A stretch of 64,000 nucleotides of DNA from Rhodospirillales bacterium (GCA_017644185.1 JAEPMA010000001.1:310001-374000); one strand, 5' to 3'. Positions 1 to 8,182 are shown, counted from the stretch's first letter. Program-made: numbers and translations. The notes: a model not told the origin generated them from the letters alone.

Positions 1-871
1 CGTGTCCGGCGCGGGACTCCTCCAGAAGATGATGGATGAAGCGGTTCATCCTGGAGGCCGCCTCCCCTGCCGTGGCGATGAACTCGGCCCGGTGATGGTG
101 AGACTCTTCGGGCAGATGCTTGAGCGCGTCCAGATATCCGATGACAGCATTGAGCGGTGTGTTGAGATCATGCGCCACCGCACCCGTGAAGCGATTGAGT
201 TTCTCGTTCGCCGCGCGGAGCCGGTATTCGGCGACGCTGTAGGATGTCCAGACGAAGGCGAGGCTCCAGCCGATCGAAACGGCGATGGCGAAAAAAACGT
301 ATATGAGATCGAGTGAGACCGCCTCCAGCGTCGTCGGGCGCGGTATTTCGGCGTATACGCGAACCGCGGCACGAACGATGCTGGCGAGCGCGAACGCACC
401 GAACATGGCGCCCAGGACGCGGCAGCCGATCTTGAGGTCCGGCCGTTTTTCCCGGAACAGATCCCACGTCGCGATGGCGCAGATGACGGTGTAAGCCACC
501 GAATTCAACGCCATCGCCCCCGCGAATTTGTCGGCGACGAAGAAGAAATAAGCATCGCCCAAGACGCACACGGTGATGACCGCGGCCTCGACGGCGAGTA
601 ATGGTCGATGTCCTTGAAGCCGCCGCATCGAGCGCGCCGCCAGGATCACGCCGATCACGAACCCCTGAATCCCGATGTACGCCGGTACAAGGTTGGCGGT
701 CGATGTGCCGACGGCGGTAAGCAGCGCGCCGACACTGCTGATCGCCATCGCGAGCGCCATTTCCAGCAGGCCGTCCGCATTGAGGCGCATGCGCCAGAAG
801 GTCAGCAGCACCACCGCCATGACCACCTGAACCACGCAAAGAGAAAGAAGGACCGACCCGATATAAAACAT
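1..871 (-). CDS. Membrane sensor histidine kinase, 3' end missing (partial)
   Basis: The minus-strand frame is open from an ATG at 871 to the window edge, giving 290 codons with no stop. The first ~210 residues hold about six to seven hydrophobic helices, starting directly at the N-terminus (FYIGSVLLSLCVVQVVMAVV). A HisKA dimerisation/phosphoacceptor segment follows, with VAHDLNTPLNAVIGYLDAL and phosphoacceptor His at about residue 234. The ATPase domain lies outside the window. The H-box reads HDLNTPL, with Asn where Arg is usual (HELRTPL or HDLRTPL). It is probably a membrane-embedded sensor that autophosphorylates in response to a membrane or small-molecule signal. The ligand is not predictable and no partner regulator is visible. 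Confidence 0.85.
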   Translation of the reverse strand, partial: MFYIGSVLLSLCVVQVVMAVVLLTFWRMRLNADGLLEMALAMAISSVGALLTAVGTSTANLVPAYIGIQGFVIGVILAARSMRRLQGHRPLLAVEAAVITVCVLGDAYFFFVADKFAGAMALNSVAYTVICAIATWDLFREKRPDLKIGCRVLGAMFGAFALASIVRAAVRVYAEIPRPTTLEAVSLDLIYVFFAIAVSIGWSLAFVWTSYSVAEYRLRAANEKLNRFTGAVAHDLNTPLNAVIGYLDALKHLPEESHHHRAEFIATAGEAASRMNRFIHHLLEESRAGH

Positions 872-997
872 AATTCTGATTTTTCCGATGCCCGGAGCGG
901 ACAAGGCAAGATATCTTGCAAGTGCCGCCCGACGCACGTTTTTTTACCTGAAATCGCGATGTCGTTCTGTCAAAATAACGACGGTTAGGAGGCGGCA

Positions 998-1831
998 ATG
1001 GGCAAGGCACTCAGCGATATCGAAATCAGACAATTCCGCGACGAGGGGTTTCTCTCGCCGGTGACGTTTCTCGACGAATCAGAAGCGGGCGATTACCTGA
1101 AACGCCTCGAAGCGTTCGAGGCCGCGCACCCCGATCTTGCCGGGAAACTCGATTTCAAGGCCAACCTTCTGCTCGACTGGATCGACGGTCTGGCGCGGCG
1201 CGAATACATCCTCGACATCATCGAGGATCTGGTGGGCCCGGATATCCTCAACTGGAACGCGACCTTTCGCTTCAAGAAACCCGACGGCCGCGCCCACGCC
1301 GCATGGCATCAGGACAGCATGTATATCAAGCTCAAACCGTTTCTGGTGATTGCCTGGCTCGCGGTGTCGGCGGCCTCATCCAGACATGGCTGCCTGAAAG
1401 TTATACCGGGATCGCACAGGTGGAAGCTGCTTGAGCATGCCGAGGGGGATGATGGCGACAGCATCCTCTCGCGCGCGCAGTATATAACGGAGAATTTCGA
1501 CGACTCGACGGCCGTCGAGGCCGAGTTGAAACCGGGCCAGGCATGCCTGTTCAATCACCGTATCATTCACGCGTCGGGGCCGAACGTTTCGGGCGAGCGG
1601 CGTGTTGGTCTGTTGATCGACTACCTGCCGACGAGCGCCGAAAAGGAGGGACCGCGCGACAGTGCCATGCTGGTACGTGGCAAGGACACGTTCGGACATT
1701 TCGATCTGGAAGAGCCGCCGGTGGGTGAAGCCACAGCACAGAACATTGCGCAACAGCGCCGTGCGCTGGAGATGATCACCTCCACGATGTACGAAGGGTC
1801 GAGTTTCACGCCCAAGGGCTTGGCGTCCTGA
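998..1831 (+). CDS. Phytanoyl-CoA dioxygenase (PhyH) family protein
   Basis: A 277-residue non-haem Fe(II)/2-oxoglutarate dioxygenase of the PhyH fold. The iron triad is visible as H104-x-D106 in AAWHQDSMYIK and distal H191 in RIIHASG. A following Arg (about 201-202, GERRVG) would hold 2-oxoglutarate. Length fits the PhyH/SyrB-like family. The start is well supported by TTAGGAGGC just upstream of the ATG. It is a single gene, divergent from the kinase at the left edge. Members hydroxylate or halogenate varied small molecules; the substrate here cannot be deduced, and phytanoyl-CoA itself is unlikely to be the real one. Confidence 0.9.
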   Translation: MGKALSDIEIRQFRDEGFLSPVTFLDESEAGDYLKRLEAFEAAHPDLAGKLDFKANLLLDWIDGLARREYILDIIEDLVGPDILNWNATFRFKKPDGRAHAAWHQDSMYIKLKPFLVIAWLAVSAASSRHGCLKVIPGSHRWKLLEHAEGDDGDSILSRAQYITENFDDSTAVEAELKPGQACLFNHRIIHASGPNVSGERRVGLLIDYLPTSAEKEGPRDSAMLVRGKDTFGHFDLEEPPVGEATAQNIAQQRRALEMITSTMYEGSSFTPKGLAS

Positions 1832-2031
1832 TCCGGGAAAACCCCGAAGCCGTGGATTTGCATGCCTGCGCGTGCCATATGGCGATTCCTGTTAACAGCC
1901 CAACGTGAATTGAGCGGATATGCGCGGTGACGGAATTCGAACTTTCCCGCATGATCCTGGCGCTGTTATCTCTGCATGATATGTCGCTGATGCGCGATTT
2001 CGAAGCTACCTGATCTCCCGGTTCATTTTGG

Positions 2032-2045
2032 CGTTTGCGCAAACG
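2032..2045. promoter_or_regulatory. Perfect 14-nt palindrome upstream of the cobalamin riboswitch
   Basis: CGTTTGCGCAAACG is a perfect inverted repeat about 45 nt ahead of the riboswitch aptamer. It is the only notable feature seen in the 1832-2084 gap. The position suits an operator in the promoter of the hupE cassette, but no known regulator motif was recognised. Confidence 0.35.
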
Positions 2046-2084
2046 GCACCGCGGTTGCCCGTCTCGCTTCGGTCGCCTACAGTC

Positions 2085-2280
2085 GTCCTGTGGTTCCGTC
2101 GGCGCGAATGCAAGGACGGATGAAAAGGGAATACGGTGAGGATTACCCATCAGGGACCGATGCCGTAGCTGCCCCCGCAACTGTGAGCGCTTAGCCCACC
2201 CGTTCAAGGCCACTGGAATATTTCGGGAAGGCCGGTGAGGGCGAACGATGCGCAAGCCAGGAGACCTGCCACGTGGTTTA
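2085..2280 (+). promoter_or_regulatory. Cobalamin (AdoCbl class) riboswitch
   Basis: The conserved blocks appear in order: GAAAAGGGAATACGGTG near 2118, GCCGTAGCTGCCCCCGCAAC and TGTGAGC near 2162-2190, GCCACTGG...GGGAAGGCC near 2209-2233, and the B12 box AGCCAGGAGACCTGCC at 2255-2270. The aptamer ends about 45-55 nt before the hupE ATG. In Gram-negative bacteria this class usually hides the ribosome binding site when adenosylcobalamin is bound, so the downstream cassette is expected to be off when B12 is plentiful. Confidence 0.96.
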
Positions 2281-2323
2281 AACCTCTAATGTTCGTCGGG
2301 TGAGACGAGCGAGGAGAAACGAA

Positions 2324-2983
2324 ATGAAAAAACACCTCTACTCCGCTGCCGCCGTAATCGGTCTTTCCATGCCGTCGGCGGCTTTTGCACATCATCCGCT
2401 CGGCGGTGCACCGATGCAGACGTTCTCGGACGGGTTGCTGTCCGGGATCGGACATCCGATCCTGGGTTTCGATCATCTGTTGTTCGTGGCGCTGGTCGGT
2501 ATCGCCGCGATTTTCACCGGCAAGCGCTTCGCGGCACCGGCCGCCTACATCGCTGCCATGCTGGTCGGTTGTCTGGCGATGTCGAATGGGTTCGGTTTGC
2601 CGGCGAAGGAAACGGTTATCGGCCTTTCCCTTCTGGTGCTTGGTGGTATCGTTCTTTCGGGAACGGCGCTGAGGCTGGTCCCGGCTATAGCCGTTTTCGC
2701 GGCGTTCGGCTTGTTTCATGGTTCCGCGTTCGGTGACGCCATGGCCAGTCAGGAAGCCGCTGCCGGCACCGAAGTTCTCGTCGGCTATCTGATCGGCCTG
2801 GGTGTTATCCAGTATCTCATCGCCCTTGCCGGCGGATGGTTTGTCGCCAGTGTCCTCAGAGTGGCGAACGCCGCCTCGATTGAGGCGCGGCTCGCAGGTG
2901 CTGTTGTTGCCGGCGCGGGTTTGCTGCTCACGCTCGAAAATGCGGAAGGGATCGTCTTCGGCCTTCTTGGCTGGGGCGCCTGA
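2324..2983 (+). CDS. hupE: HupE/UreJ family metal permease, B12-riboswitch controlled
   Basis: A 219-residue HupE/UreJ protein. An N-terminal signal-like segment ends at AAFAHHPLGG. The family signature GHPILGFDHLLFV follows, then about six membrane helices with a further FHGSAFG motif. HupE/UreJ proteins transport nickel or cobalt; members under B12 riboswitches have been proposed as cobalt importers feeding cobalamin synthesis. The chosen ATG at 2324 has GAGGAGAAACGAA before it; an in-frame start at 2300 lies upstream of that ribosome binding site and is rejected. It is first gene of a cassette with PCu(A)C and a second hupE. Cobalt is inferred from the riboswitch, not shown. Confidence 0.92.
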   Translation: MKKHLYSAAAVIGLSMPSAAFAHHPLGGAPMQTFSDGLLSGIGHPILGFDHLLFVALVGIAAIFTGKRFAAPAAYIAAMLVGCLAMSNGFGLPAKETVIGLSLLVLGGIVLSGTALRLVPAIAVFAAFGLFHGSAFGDAMASQEAAAGTEVLVGYLIGLGVIQYLIALAGGWFVASVLRVANAASIEARLAGAVVAGAGLLLTLENAEGIVFGLLGWGA

Positions 2984-2999
2984 CGCTTATCAACCGGTA

Positions 3000-3023
3000 G
3001 GTGGGCGGTTATTCCCGTCCACC
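3000..3023 (+). other. Intergenic RNA hairpin between hupE and the PCu(A)C gene
   Basis: GGTGGGCGG (3000-3008) pairs with CCGTCCACC (3015-3023) over nine pairs including one G-U, with a 6-nt loop. No U-run follows, so it is more likely an mRNA-stabilising or translation-tuning structure than a full terminator. Confidence 0.5.
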
Positions 3024-3055
3024 GCGCCCGGATCGTCTTTCTCTGGAGAACAAAT

Positions 3056-3559
3056 ATGCGTGCATTTCTGTATTCGATTGTTGCGGTCTTTCTTGCGGTT
3101 TTGGCGAATCCGTCCATGGCTGATGGAATGAAACACGACGGCATCATGGTGGAGCAGCCCTGGGCCCGTGCCACCGCGGGACCCGCCAAGGCGGGCGCGG
3201 CTTATATGACCCTCGTCAATCATGGTGAGGCGACGGACCGGTTGGTCGGGGCTAAGTCGGACCTGTCGGCCCGAACCGAAATCCATACCCACCTGATGGA
3301 GAACGGCGTCATGAAAATGCGCCAGGTTGAAGGGATCGAAGTGGCGCCAGGCACGCCGACCGTGCTGCAGCCGGGCGGCCTTCACATCATGTTCATGGGG
3401 CTCAAGGCGCCGTTCAAGGAAGGCCAGGAACTGCCGTTGACGCTCGTTTTCGAAAACGCCGGCGAGGTGCCGGTAACCTTCAAAGTGCAGGGCGTCGGCG
3501 CCAGCCAACCCATGCAAAATCACGATCATTCGAAGCAAGGGCACTCCCAGGGCAGTTGA
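3056..3559 (+). CDS. PCu(A)C family periplasmic copper chaperone
   Basis: A 167-residue protein with a signal peptide (about residues 1-22, ending at MAD) and a cupredoxin-like PCu(A)C domain. The copper site matches the family pattern H-x10-M-x21-H-x-M exactly: H77, M88, H110, M112. A His-rich tail (NHDHSKQGHS) could bind additional metal. Family members carry Cu(I) in the periplasm and usually help assemble the CuA or CuB site of cytochrome oxidase, often beside Sco. Here it lies between two hupE genes downstream of a cobalamin riboswitch, which is not its usual setting. The ATG is preceded by CTGGAGAACAAAT. Confidence 0.93.
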   Translation: MRAFLYSIVAVFLAVLANPSMADGMKHDGIMVEQPWARATAGPAKAGAAYMTLVNHGEATDRLVGAKSDLSARTEIHTHLMENGVMKMRQVEGIEVAPGTPTVLQPGGLHIMFMGLKAPFKEGQELPLTLVFENAGEVPVTFKVQGVGASQPMQNHDHSKQGHSQGS

Positions 3560-3636
3560 TTGCCCGGGGCGCCTTATTTACCCAAAAGATGCGACCGAAA
3601 TCCGGGCATCTTGTCGACCAAAGGAGGGACTAAAAC

Positions 3637-4218
3637 ATGCTTAAACGACTTTTCTTTGCGGTAGCGCTCCTGCTGCCGTTCGCCACGCCTGCGCACGCTC
3701 ATCTGCTGCCAAGCGAGCACGGTTCTTTTGCAGCCGGGTTCTCTCATCCCTTGTTCGGGATCGATCATATTCTGGTCATGGTCGCGGTCGGCCTTTGGGC
3801 GCTTGGCGCGGGGCGCCGCGCTGTCGTTATCGTGCCATCCGCGTTCGTTGCGATGATGGGGGCCGGGTTCATTCTCGCGCTCGCCGGGGGCAGCTTGCCG
3901 TTCGTGGAACCGGCCATCCTGGCCTCGGTCGTCGCGCTTGGTCTGCTGATTGCGTTCGCCGTGCGCCTGCCGGTCGTGGTTTCGGCGGCGGTGGTCGGTG
4001 GGTTCGCCGTCTTCCATGGTTTCGCGCATGGGACCGAGATCGGTGCTGCCGGTGCGGTCGCTTACGGTACGGGGTTCGCGGTTGCGACGGCACTCCTGCA
4101 CGCGGCGGGGATCGGCCTGGGGCTGGGACTGGCGCGTCTCAACGTGACTGGCGACAAGCTGGTGCGCGCACTTGGCGCCGGGACGGCGGTCGCGGGTATC
4201 GCACTGTTCGTTCTCTGA
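3637..4218 (+). CDS. hupE: Second HupE/UreJ family metal permease
   Basis: A 193-residue paralogue of the first permease. It has a signal-like N-terminus (ending AHAHLLP), the motif SHPLFGIDHILVMVAVG and a later FHGFAHG histidine motif, with about six hydrophobic helices. AAAGGAGGGAC lies upstream of the ATG. It follows the PCu(A)C gene by 77 nt on the same strand and is probably cotranscribed with it under the riboswitch. Which metal each of the two permeases carries is unknown; different specificities, for example cobalt and copper or nickel, are conceivable. Confidence 0.9.
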   Translation: MLKRLFFAVALLLPFATPAHAHLLPSEHGSFAAGFSHPLFGIDHILVMVAVGLWALGAGRRAVVIVPSAFVAMMGAGFILALAGGSLPFVEPAILASVVALGLLIAFAVRLPVVVSAAVVGGFAVFHGFAHGTEIGAAGAVAYGTGFAVATALLHAAGIGLGLGLARLNVTGDKLVRALGAGTAVAGIALFVL

Positions 4219-4238
4219 CGCGCCGCTTTTGACGTGAG

Positions 4239-5279
4239 TTACGTCCTGCAGGCATAGGGCCAGATCAGCCGTGTGCCTGCAGGTTGCGTGCCGCCACCCT
4301 CGATCATGACCGGTATCCGGACCCACTTGTCCGCGTCGGGTAACGCCTTCATGCTGTCGGAATCGAAGGGTGGAGAGAGGCGGTAGACCGCCGTCGGATC
4401 CATCCACCAACCATCCTTGGGGACCACATTACCTTGCGGGTCGATGGCGTAGTCAGGCTTATCACTGAACCAGATCGCGAAATGAATGGCCGGCCGCCGC
4501 ATTGCACCGGCCTTCGAGTTCAATGGCATCGAGCCTGAATTCCCGGTCGGTCCGACGACGTCGCCCATCTTCACACGCTCACCGGGTTTGAGTGCCGATC
4601 GCTCGTCCAGGTGGGCGTATTGGGAATAGATATATAGTGGGATGCCGGTGTCTTCGGGGGTGTGCCGGATGATCACTTCCTTGCCGCGCGCGCTCATCTG
4701 AGGGTCGACATTGGTCAGCACCATGCCGTTGGCAATGGCGAGCATGGGCGTGCCGTAGTTTGCCGGCATGTCGATGCCGCCGTGATATGCCTCGCGCCCG
4801 CGCGAGCCGGAATAGTCCTTGGCGAACGGCTCGTCGATCCCGTGGCAGACGAAGCCGTCCGGGAAGGTGGGGCGAAGCCCGGTCGGAAAAAGGCCGCGGT
4901 CGACGGCAAGCTTGCCGTCACAGTTCCTGTAGCGGGCGATCGCGCAGATCAGGTCGCGACCAACCAGTTTTGCAGGCACCTGGCCTTCAAGGCGGGGGCC
5001 TGCGATGCCGCCGCCGGTATTTATGCCGCCGTTGGCGCGGCCGCCGAACACGGCTTCGATTTCTTCGCGGGTCGCAACGCCGTCACCGTTTTTGTCGAAG
5101 TCGCTGAATGGGCGCCGTTTGCCGCCAAACTCATTTTTCGAAACCTGTCCGTCGCCGTTCGCATCCCATCGCTGAAGAAAGCGATCCGGGTTCATTTGCG
5201 CCGATGCGCTTGCGCTCGCGACAATCCCCATGGAGAGAACCGCGCAGGAAATCAAACACGTGAATTTTTTCGACTGCAT
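4239..5279 (-). CDS. Secreted EF-hand / M23 (LytM-like) peptidase-domain protein
   Basis: A 346-residue exported protein. The signal peptide is followed by two canonical EF-hand loops, DANGDGQVSKNE (39-50) and DKNGDGVATREE (62-73). An M23 domain covers about residues 150-300, with the zinc pair H166 and D170 (YHGGID), YAHLDE, a TGNSGS loop and AIHFAIW. In active LytM enzymes the last motif is HxH; here the first His is replaced by Ala while the zinc-binding second His remains. It may cut peptidoglycan weakly or act as an inactive amidase activator. The start is the ATG at 5279 with CCGGAGGCGTC before it; a TTG 15 nt upstream is less likely. It is convergent with hupE. Confidence 0.85.
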   Translation of the reverse strand: MQSKKFTCLISCAVLSMGIVASASASAQMNPDRFLQRWDANGDGQVSKNEFGGKRRPFSDFDKNGDGVATREEIEAVFGGRANGGINTGGGIAGPRLEGQVPAKLVGRDLICAIARYRNCDGKLAVDRGLFPTGLRPTFPDGFVCHGIDEPFAKDYSGSRGREAYHGGIDMPANYGTPMLAIANGMVLTNVDPQMSARGKEVIIRHTPEDTGIPLYIYSQYAHLDERSALKPGERVKMGDVVGPTGNSGSMPLNSKAGAMRRPAIHFAIWFSDKPDYAIDPQGNVVPKDGWWMDPTAVYRLSPPFDSDSMKALPDADKWVRIPVMIEGGGTQPAGTRLIWPYACRT

Positions 5280-5354
5280 GACGCCTCCGGACAAAGCGAC
5301 GCCTGTTCATGATGACGGATTATTACGCTTGCGCGGGGGCAGACGCTAGCGGAT

Positions 5355-5780
5355 TCAGCGAAGTTCGAGTGGCTCGAACCGGCTTCGGTCTTCGCGCGGT
5401 TTGAAGGCGTTCAATTGAGTTGTACCCGCTTCCGTGACGCTACAAATCAGCCACACGAAGTCGGTCTCGTAGGTCATGGAAAGATCGGTCGCGGAGGGTT
5501 CGGCCGGATGATCGGGGTGGGAATGATAATGGCCGACGATCTCTGTTCCATCTTTTGCGGCTTCCAGGGCGCGCATCAGATCGAACCTTAACTTGGGATC
5601 GATTTCGAACCCGGTCTTTGGGTCGGCGTCGGTGACGTTCTCACTCTCGTGCACGTCCGTTACCGTGATCAACTCGCCATCGCGATGGCCGGTCAGTAGG
5701 CCGCACGCCTCGTTCGGATAGCAGTTTTCCGCATGACGGCGGATGCGGTGTTCGAGGGCGTCGGGAAGACACACCGCCAT
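5355..5780 (-). CDS. M67 family JAMM metallopeptidase
   Basis: A 141-residue Mov34/MPN/PAD-1 domain protein. The full JAMM zinc motif is present: E24 in NEACGLL and H86-S-H88-P...S96-x-x-D99 in HYHSHPDHPAEPSATD. Bacterial relatives include Mec+/CysO-type peptidases that release sulfur-carrier tails, and proteases of ubiquitin-like modifiers. No ThiS/MoaD-like partner gene is adjacent. Its ATG overlaps the TGA of the upstream membrane-protein gene by one base (TGATG), which indicates translational coupling. Confidence 0.9.
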   Translation of the reverse strand: MAVCLPDALEHRIRRHAENCYPNEACGLLTGHRDGELITVTDVHESENVTDADPKTGFEIDPKLRFDLMRALEAAKDGTEIVGHYHSHPDHPAEPSATDLSMTYETDFVWLICSVTEAGTTQLNAFKPREDRSRFEPLELR

Positions 5781-6109
5781 CAGGGATTAATGCGGCCGAG
5801 AACGCGGCCGTCCCCGGTGTCGATGACGATGACGCCATCGCAGCCGCCGGCGGGGCCGAGCAGCAGATAGGCGCGCGGCCCGTCAGGGCGCACGCTTTCG
5901 ATAAAGCAGCCGTCGGCGAGGCCGAGTTCGACATCCCCAAAAGCGTTCGGGGCGGCGGCCGGTGAAGTTGCGGCGGGGGCGTCGGTGCGCGGGCCGAACA
6001 GTTTCCAGCCCGGCTCGACGGACTTTTTATAAAGACCGAACCCGATCAGCCCGACCGCGAGCACGATCAGGATTCCCATACCGATGACGATAAACTTCAG
6101 CGCCTGCAT
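5780..6109 (-). CDS. Small single-pass membrane protein, possibly DUF6476
   Basis: A 109-residue protein with one N-terminal membrane helix (about residues 6-28, FIVIGMGILIVLAVGLIGF). An Ala/Pro-rich linker and a short C-terminal domain rich in Gly and Asp (GDVELGLADGC, DGVIVIDTGDG) follow. The ATG at 6109 has TGGAGACCATTG before it; more upstream in-frame starts lack a ribosome site. It is divergent from rluD and one-base coupled to the JAMM gene. Alphaproteobacteria often carry a DUF6476-type membrane protein near rluD/rpoH, which fits, but the family name is from memory. Function unknown. Confidence 0.7.
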   Translation of the reverse strand: MQALKFIVIGMGILIVLAVGLIGFGLYKKSVEPGWKLFGPRTDAPAATSPAAAPNAFGDVELGLADGCFIESVRPDGPRAYLLLGPAGGCDGVIVIDTGDGRVLGRINP

Positions 6110-6207
6110 CAATGGTCTCCACCGAAATGCACCGGTCTTCATCGGCGGCGGGGCTTGGCTTGTCAAGGGATTGGGCTTTCGTCAGGTGATAGGGCATAAA
6201 GGCGGGT

Positions 6208-7176
6208 ATGAACGATGATCAGGAAATCGAACTGACGGTCGGCGCCGGCGCTTCCCGCGCCCGGCTCGACAAGTGGCTGGCCGAGAACGCGGGCAAGCTG
6301 TCGAGGACGCGCGTCCAGGCGTTGATCGAGGCGGGCAACGTCCTTGGGCCGGACGGGGTTGCCGCCAATATCTCTCGCAAGGTCAGGACCGGGGATACCT
6401 ATGTCGTCACCATTCCGCCGCCCGCACCCGCCAAGCCGAAGCCGGAAGATATCCCCCTCGACGTTCTCTACGAGGATGAGGATCTAATCGTCATCAATAA
6501 GCCCGCCGGGCTGGTCGTTCACCCAGCGCCGGGGCACGCCACGGGGACGCTGGTCAACGCATTGCTGCACCATTGCCGGGGCTCGTTGTCGGGGATCGGC
6601 GGGGTGACGCGGCCGGGGATCGTACACCGGCTCGACAAGGACACGTCGGGTGTGATGGTCTGTGCCAAAAGCGATGTCGCGCACCGGGGGTTGGTCGAGC
6701 AGTTTCAGGTGCACAGCATCGAACGCGCCTATATGGCGGTGGTGTGGGGGGTGCCCCATCCGCGTCAGGGACGGATCGAGGGCAATATCGGGCGTGACCC
6801 GAAAAATCGCAAACGCATGGCCACCGTTGCTTCCGGGGGCAAACATGCGGTCACGGATTACCGCGTAATACGGCCTATTGGTGCGCATGCGGCACTAATG
6901 GATTGCCATTTATTCACAGGACGCACGCATCAAATCCGTGTTCAAATGTCGGCTATGGGGCATCCGCTGGTGGGCGATCCGCTATACCACACCAGAGGCA
7001 GCCTTCGAAAAGACCGGGAGCTTGTGATCCAAGGCCGCGACGGCCCGTACAATCATCAAGCACTACACGCTTACAGGCTTGGGTTCGAACACCCGGTTTC
7101 GCATGAGAAATTGAACTTTGATATAAAACTATCGAATGAAATCAGTGAATTGATTGATAGTTTAGAACAATTATAA
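6208..7176 (+). CDS. rluD: 23S rRNA pseudouridine synthase RluD (RluA family)
   Basis: A 322-residue enzyme with an N-terminal S4 RNA-binding domain (about residues 15-75) and a RluA-type catalytic domain. Catalytic Asp is D143 in GIVHRLDKDTSG; the downstream TGRTHQIRVQ motif is intact. RluD modifies U1911/1915/1917 (E. coli numbering) in helix 69 of 23S rRNA during large-subunit assembly. Placement directly before rpoH is common in alphaproteobacteria. The last ~300 nt are clearly more AT-rich than the rest, although the conserved motifs continue across the change. Confidence 0.95.
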   Translation: MNDDQEIELTVGAGASRARLDKWLAENAGKLSRTRVQALIEAGNVLGPDGVAANISRKVRTGDTYVVTIPPPAPAKPKPEDIPLDVLYEDEDLIVINKPAGLVVHPAPGHATGTLVNALLHHCRGSLSGIGGVTRPGIVHRLDKDTSGVMVCAKSDVAHRGLVEQFQVHSIERAYMAVVWGVPHPRQGRIEGNIGRDPKNRKRMATVASGGKHAVTDYRVIRPIGAHAALMDCHLFTGRTHQIRVQMSAMGHPLVGDPLYHTRGSLRKDRELVIQGRDGPYNHQALHAYRLGFEHPVSHEKLNFDIKLSNEISELIDSLEQL

Positions 7177-7297
7177 AAATACTATACCTGAGCATATAAC
7201 TCGGGTAAATTAGCGGAAACATCGTCTTGGATCATCGAACGTCAGGCCCGGCTTGGCAGGGCTGACCGGCGGTGCAGCTTAGGGAAGACAGGGAACC

Positions 7298-8182
7298 ATG
7301 GGCTCGATTGCCAAAGATTTTAATCCGACTCCCGAAGAAAACCTCTCGCGCTATCTTCAGGTCATCCGTCAGTATCCGATGCTGACGCAGGAAGAAGAAG
7401 TCGCGTTGGCGGAACGCTGGCGCGATCACGCCGACGACGATGCGGCACATCAACTCGTCAACAGCCATCTGCGCCTTGTCGCCAAGATAGCGATGGGCTA
7501 CCGCGGTTATGGGCTGCCGGTCGGCGAGCTGATTTCGGAAGGCAATGTCGGTATGATGCAGGCCGTGAAGCGCTTCGATCCGGACAAGGGATTCCGCCTC
7601 GCGACTTATGCCATGTGGTGGATCCGTGCATCGATGCAGGAATATATCCTTCATTCCTGGTCGCTCGTGAAGATGGGCACGACCGCCGCGCAGAAGAAGC
7701 TGTTCTTCAACCTGCGCCGGATCAAGAGCGAGCTGCAGGCGATCCACGACGGCGACCTGACGCCGGAGCAGACCGAACTGGTCGCCACCCGGTTGAAGGT
7801 GTCGGAGCAGGAAGTCACCAACATGAACCGCCGCCTCGCCGGCCCCGACCACTCGTTGAATGCGCCCCTGCGCGAAGACAGCGAGGGGGAGTGGATCGAC
7901 TGGTTGGAAGACGATGGCACGGATCAGGAAACCATCGTTGCCGAAAGGCAGGAGTCGAAACAGCGCCAGAAGATGCTGGCGGGGGCCATGATGTGCCTGA
8001 CCGACCGGGAGCGTCACATCCTGACCGAACGCCGCCTCAAGGACGAGCCGATGACGTTGCAGGATTTGAGTGACGTATACGGGATTAGCCGCGAGCGCGT
8101 GCGTCAGATCGAGGTGCGGGCGTTCGAGAAAGTGCGGAAATCGGTCCGTAACGCGGCGATCAAGGAACACATGGTCAACTGA
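7298..8182 (+). CDS. rpoH: Heat-shock sigma factor RpoH (sigma-32)
   Basis: A 294-residue sigma-70 family protein. Region 2 (LVNSHLRLVAKIAMGY, FDPDKGFRLATYAMWWIRA), the RpoH box QKKLFFNLR and region 4 helix-turn-helix (LQDLSDVYGISRERVRQIE) are all visible. It directs RNA polymerase to heat-shock and envelope-stress promoters. A 121-nt leader separates it from rluD and contains a modest hairpin (ACCTGAG/CTCGGGT near 7187-7207). The stop codon overlaps the 3' end of a convergent unknown gene by 8 nt. Confidence 0.97.
   Translation: MGSIAKDFNPTPEENLSRYLQVIRQYPMLTQEEEVALAERWRDHADDDAAHQLVNSHLRLVAKIAMGYRGYGLPVGELISEGNVGMMQAVKRFDPDKGFRLATYAMWWIRASMQEYILHSWSLVKMGTTAAQKKLFFNLRRIKSELQAIHDGDLTPEQTELVATRLKVSEQEVTNMNRRLAGPDHSLNAPLREDSEGEWIDWLEDDGTDQETIVAERQESKQRQKMLAGAMMCLTDRERHILTERRLKDEPMTLQDLSDVYGISRERVRQIEVRAFEKVRKSVRNAAIKEHMVN

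Noticed and set aside
168-1010. 280-codon minus-strand frame at the left edge
   Set aside because: Composition is Arg/Gly-rich without motifs; the other minus frame, open to the window edge, encodes a recognisable membrane kinase.
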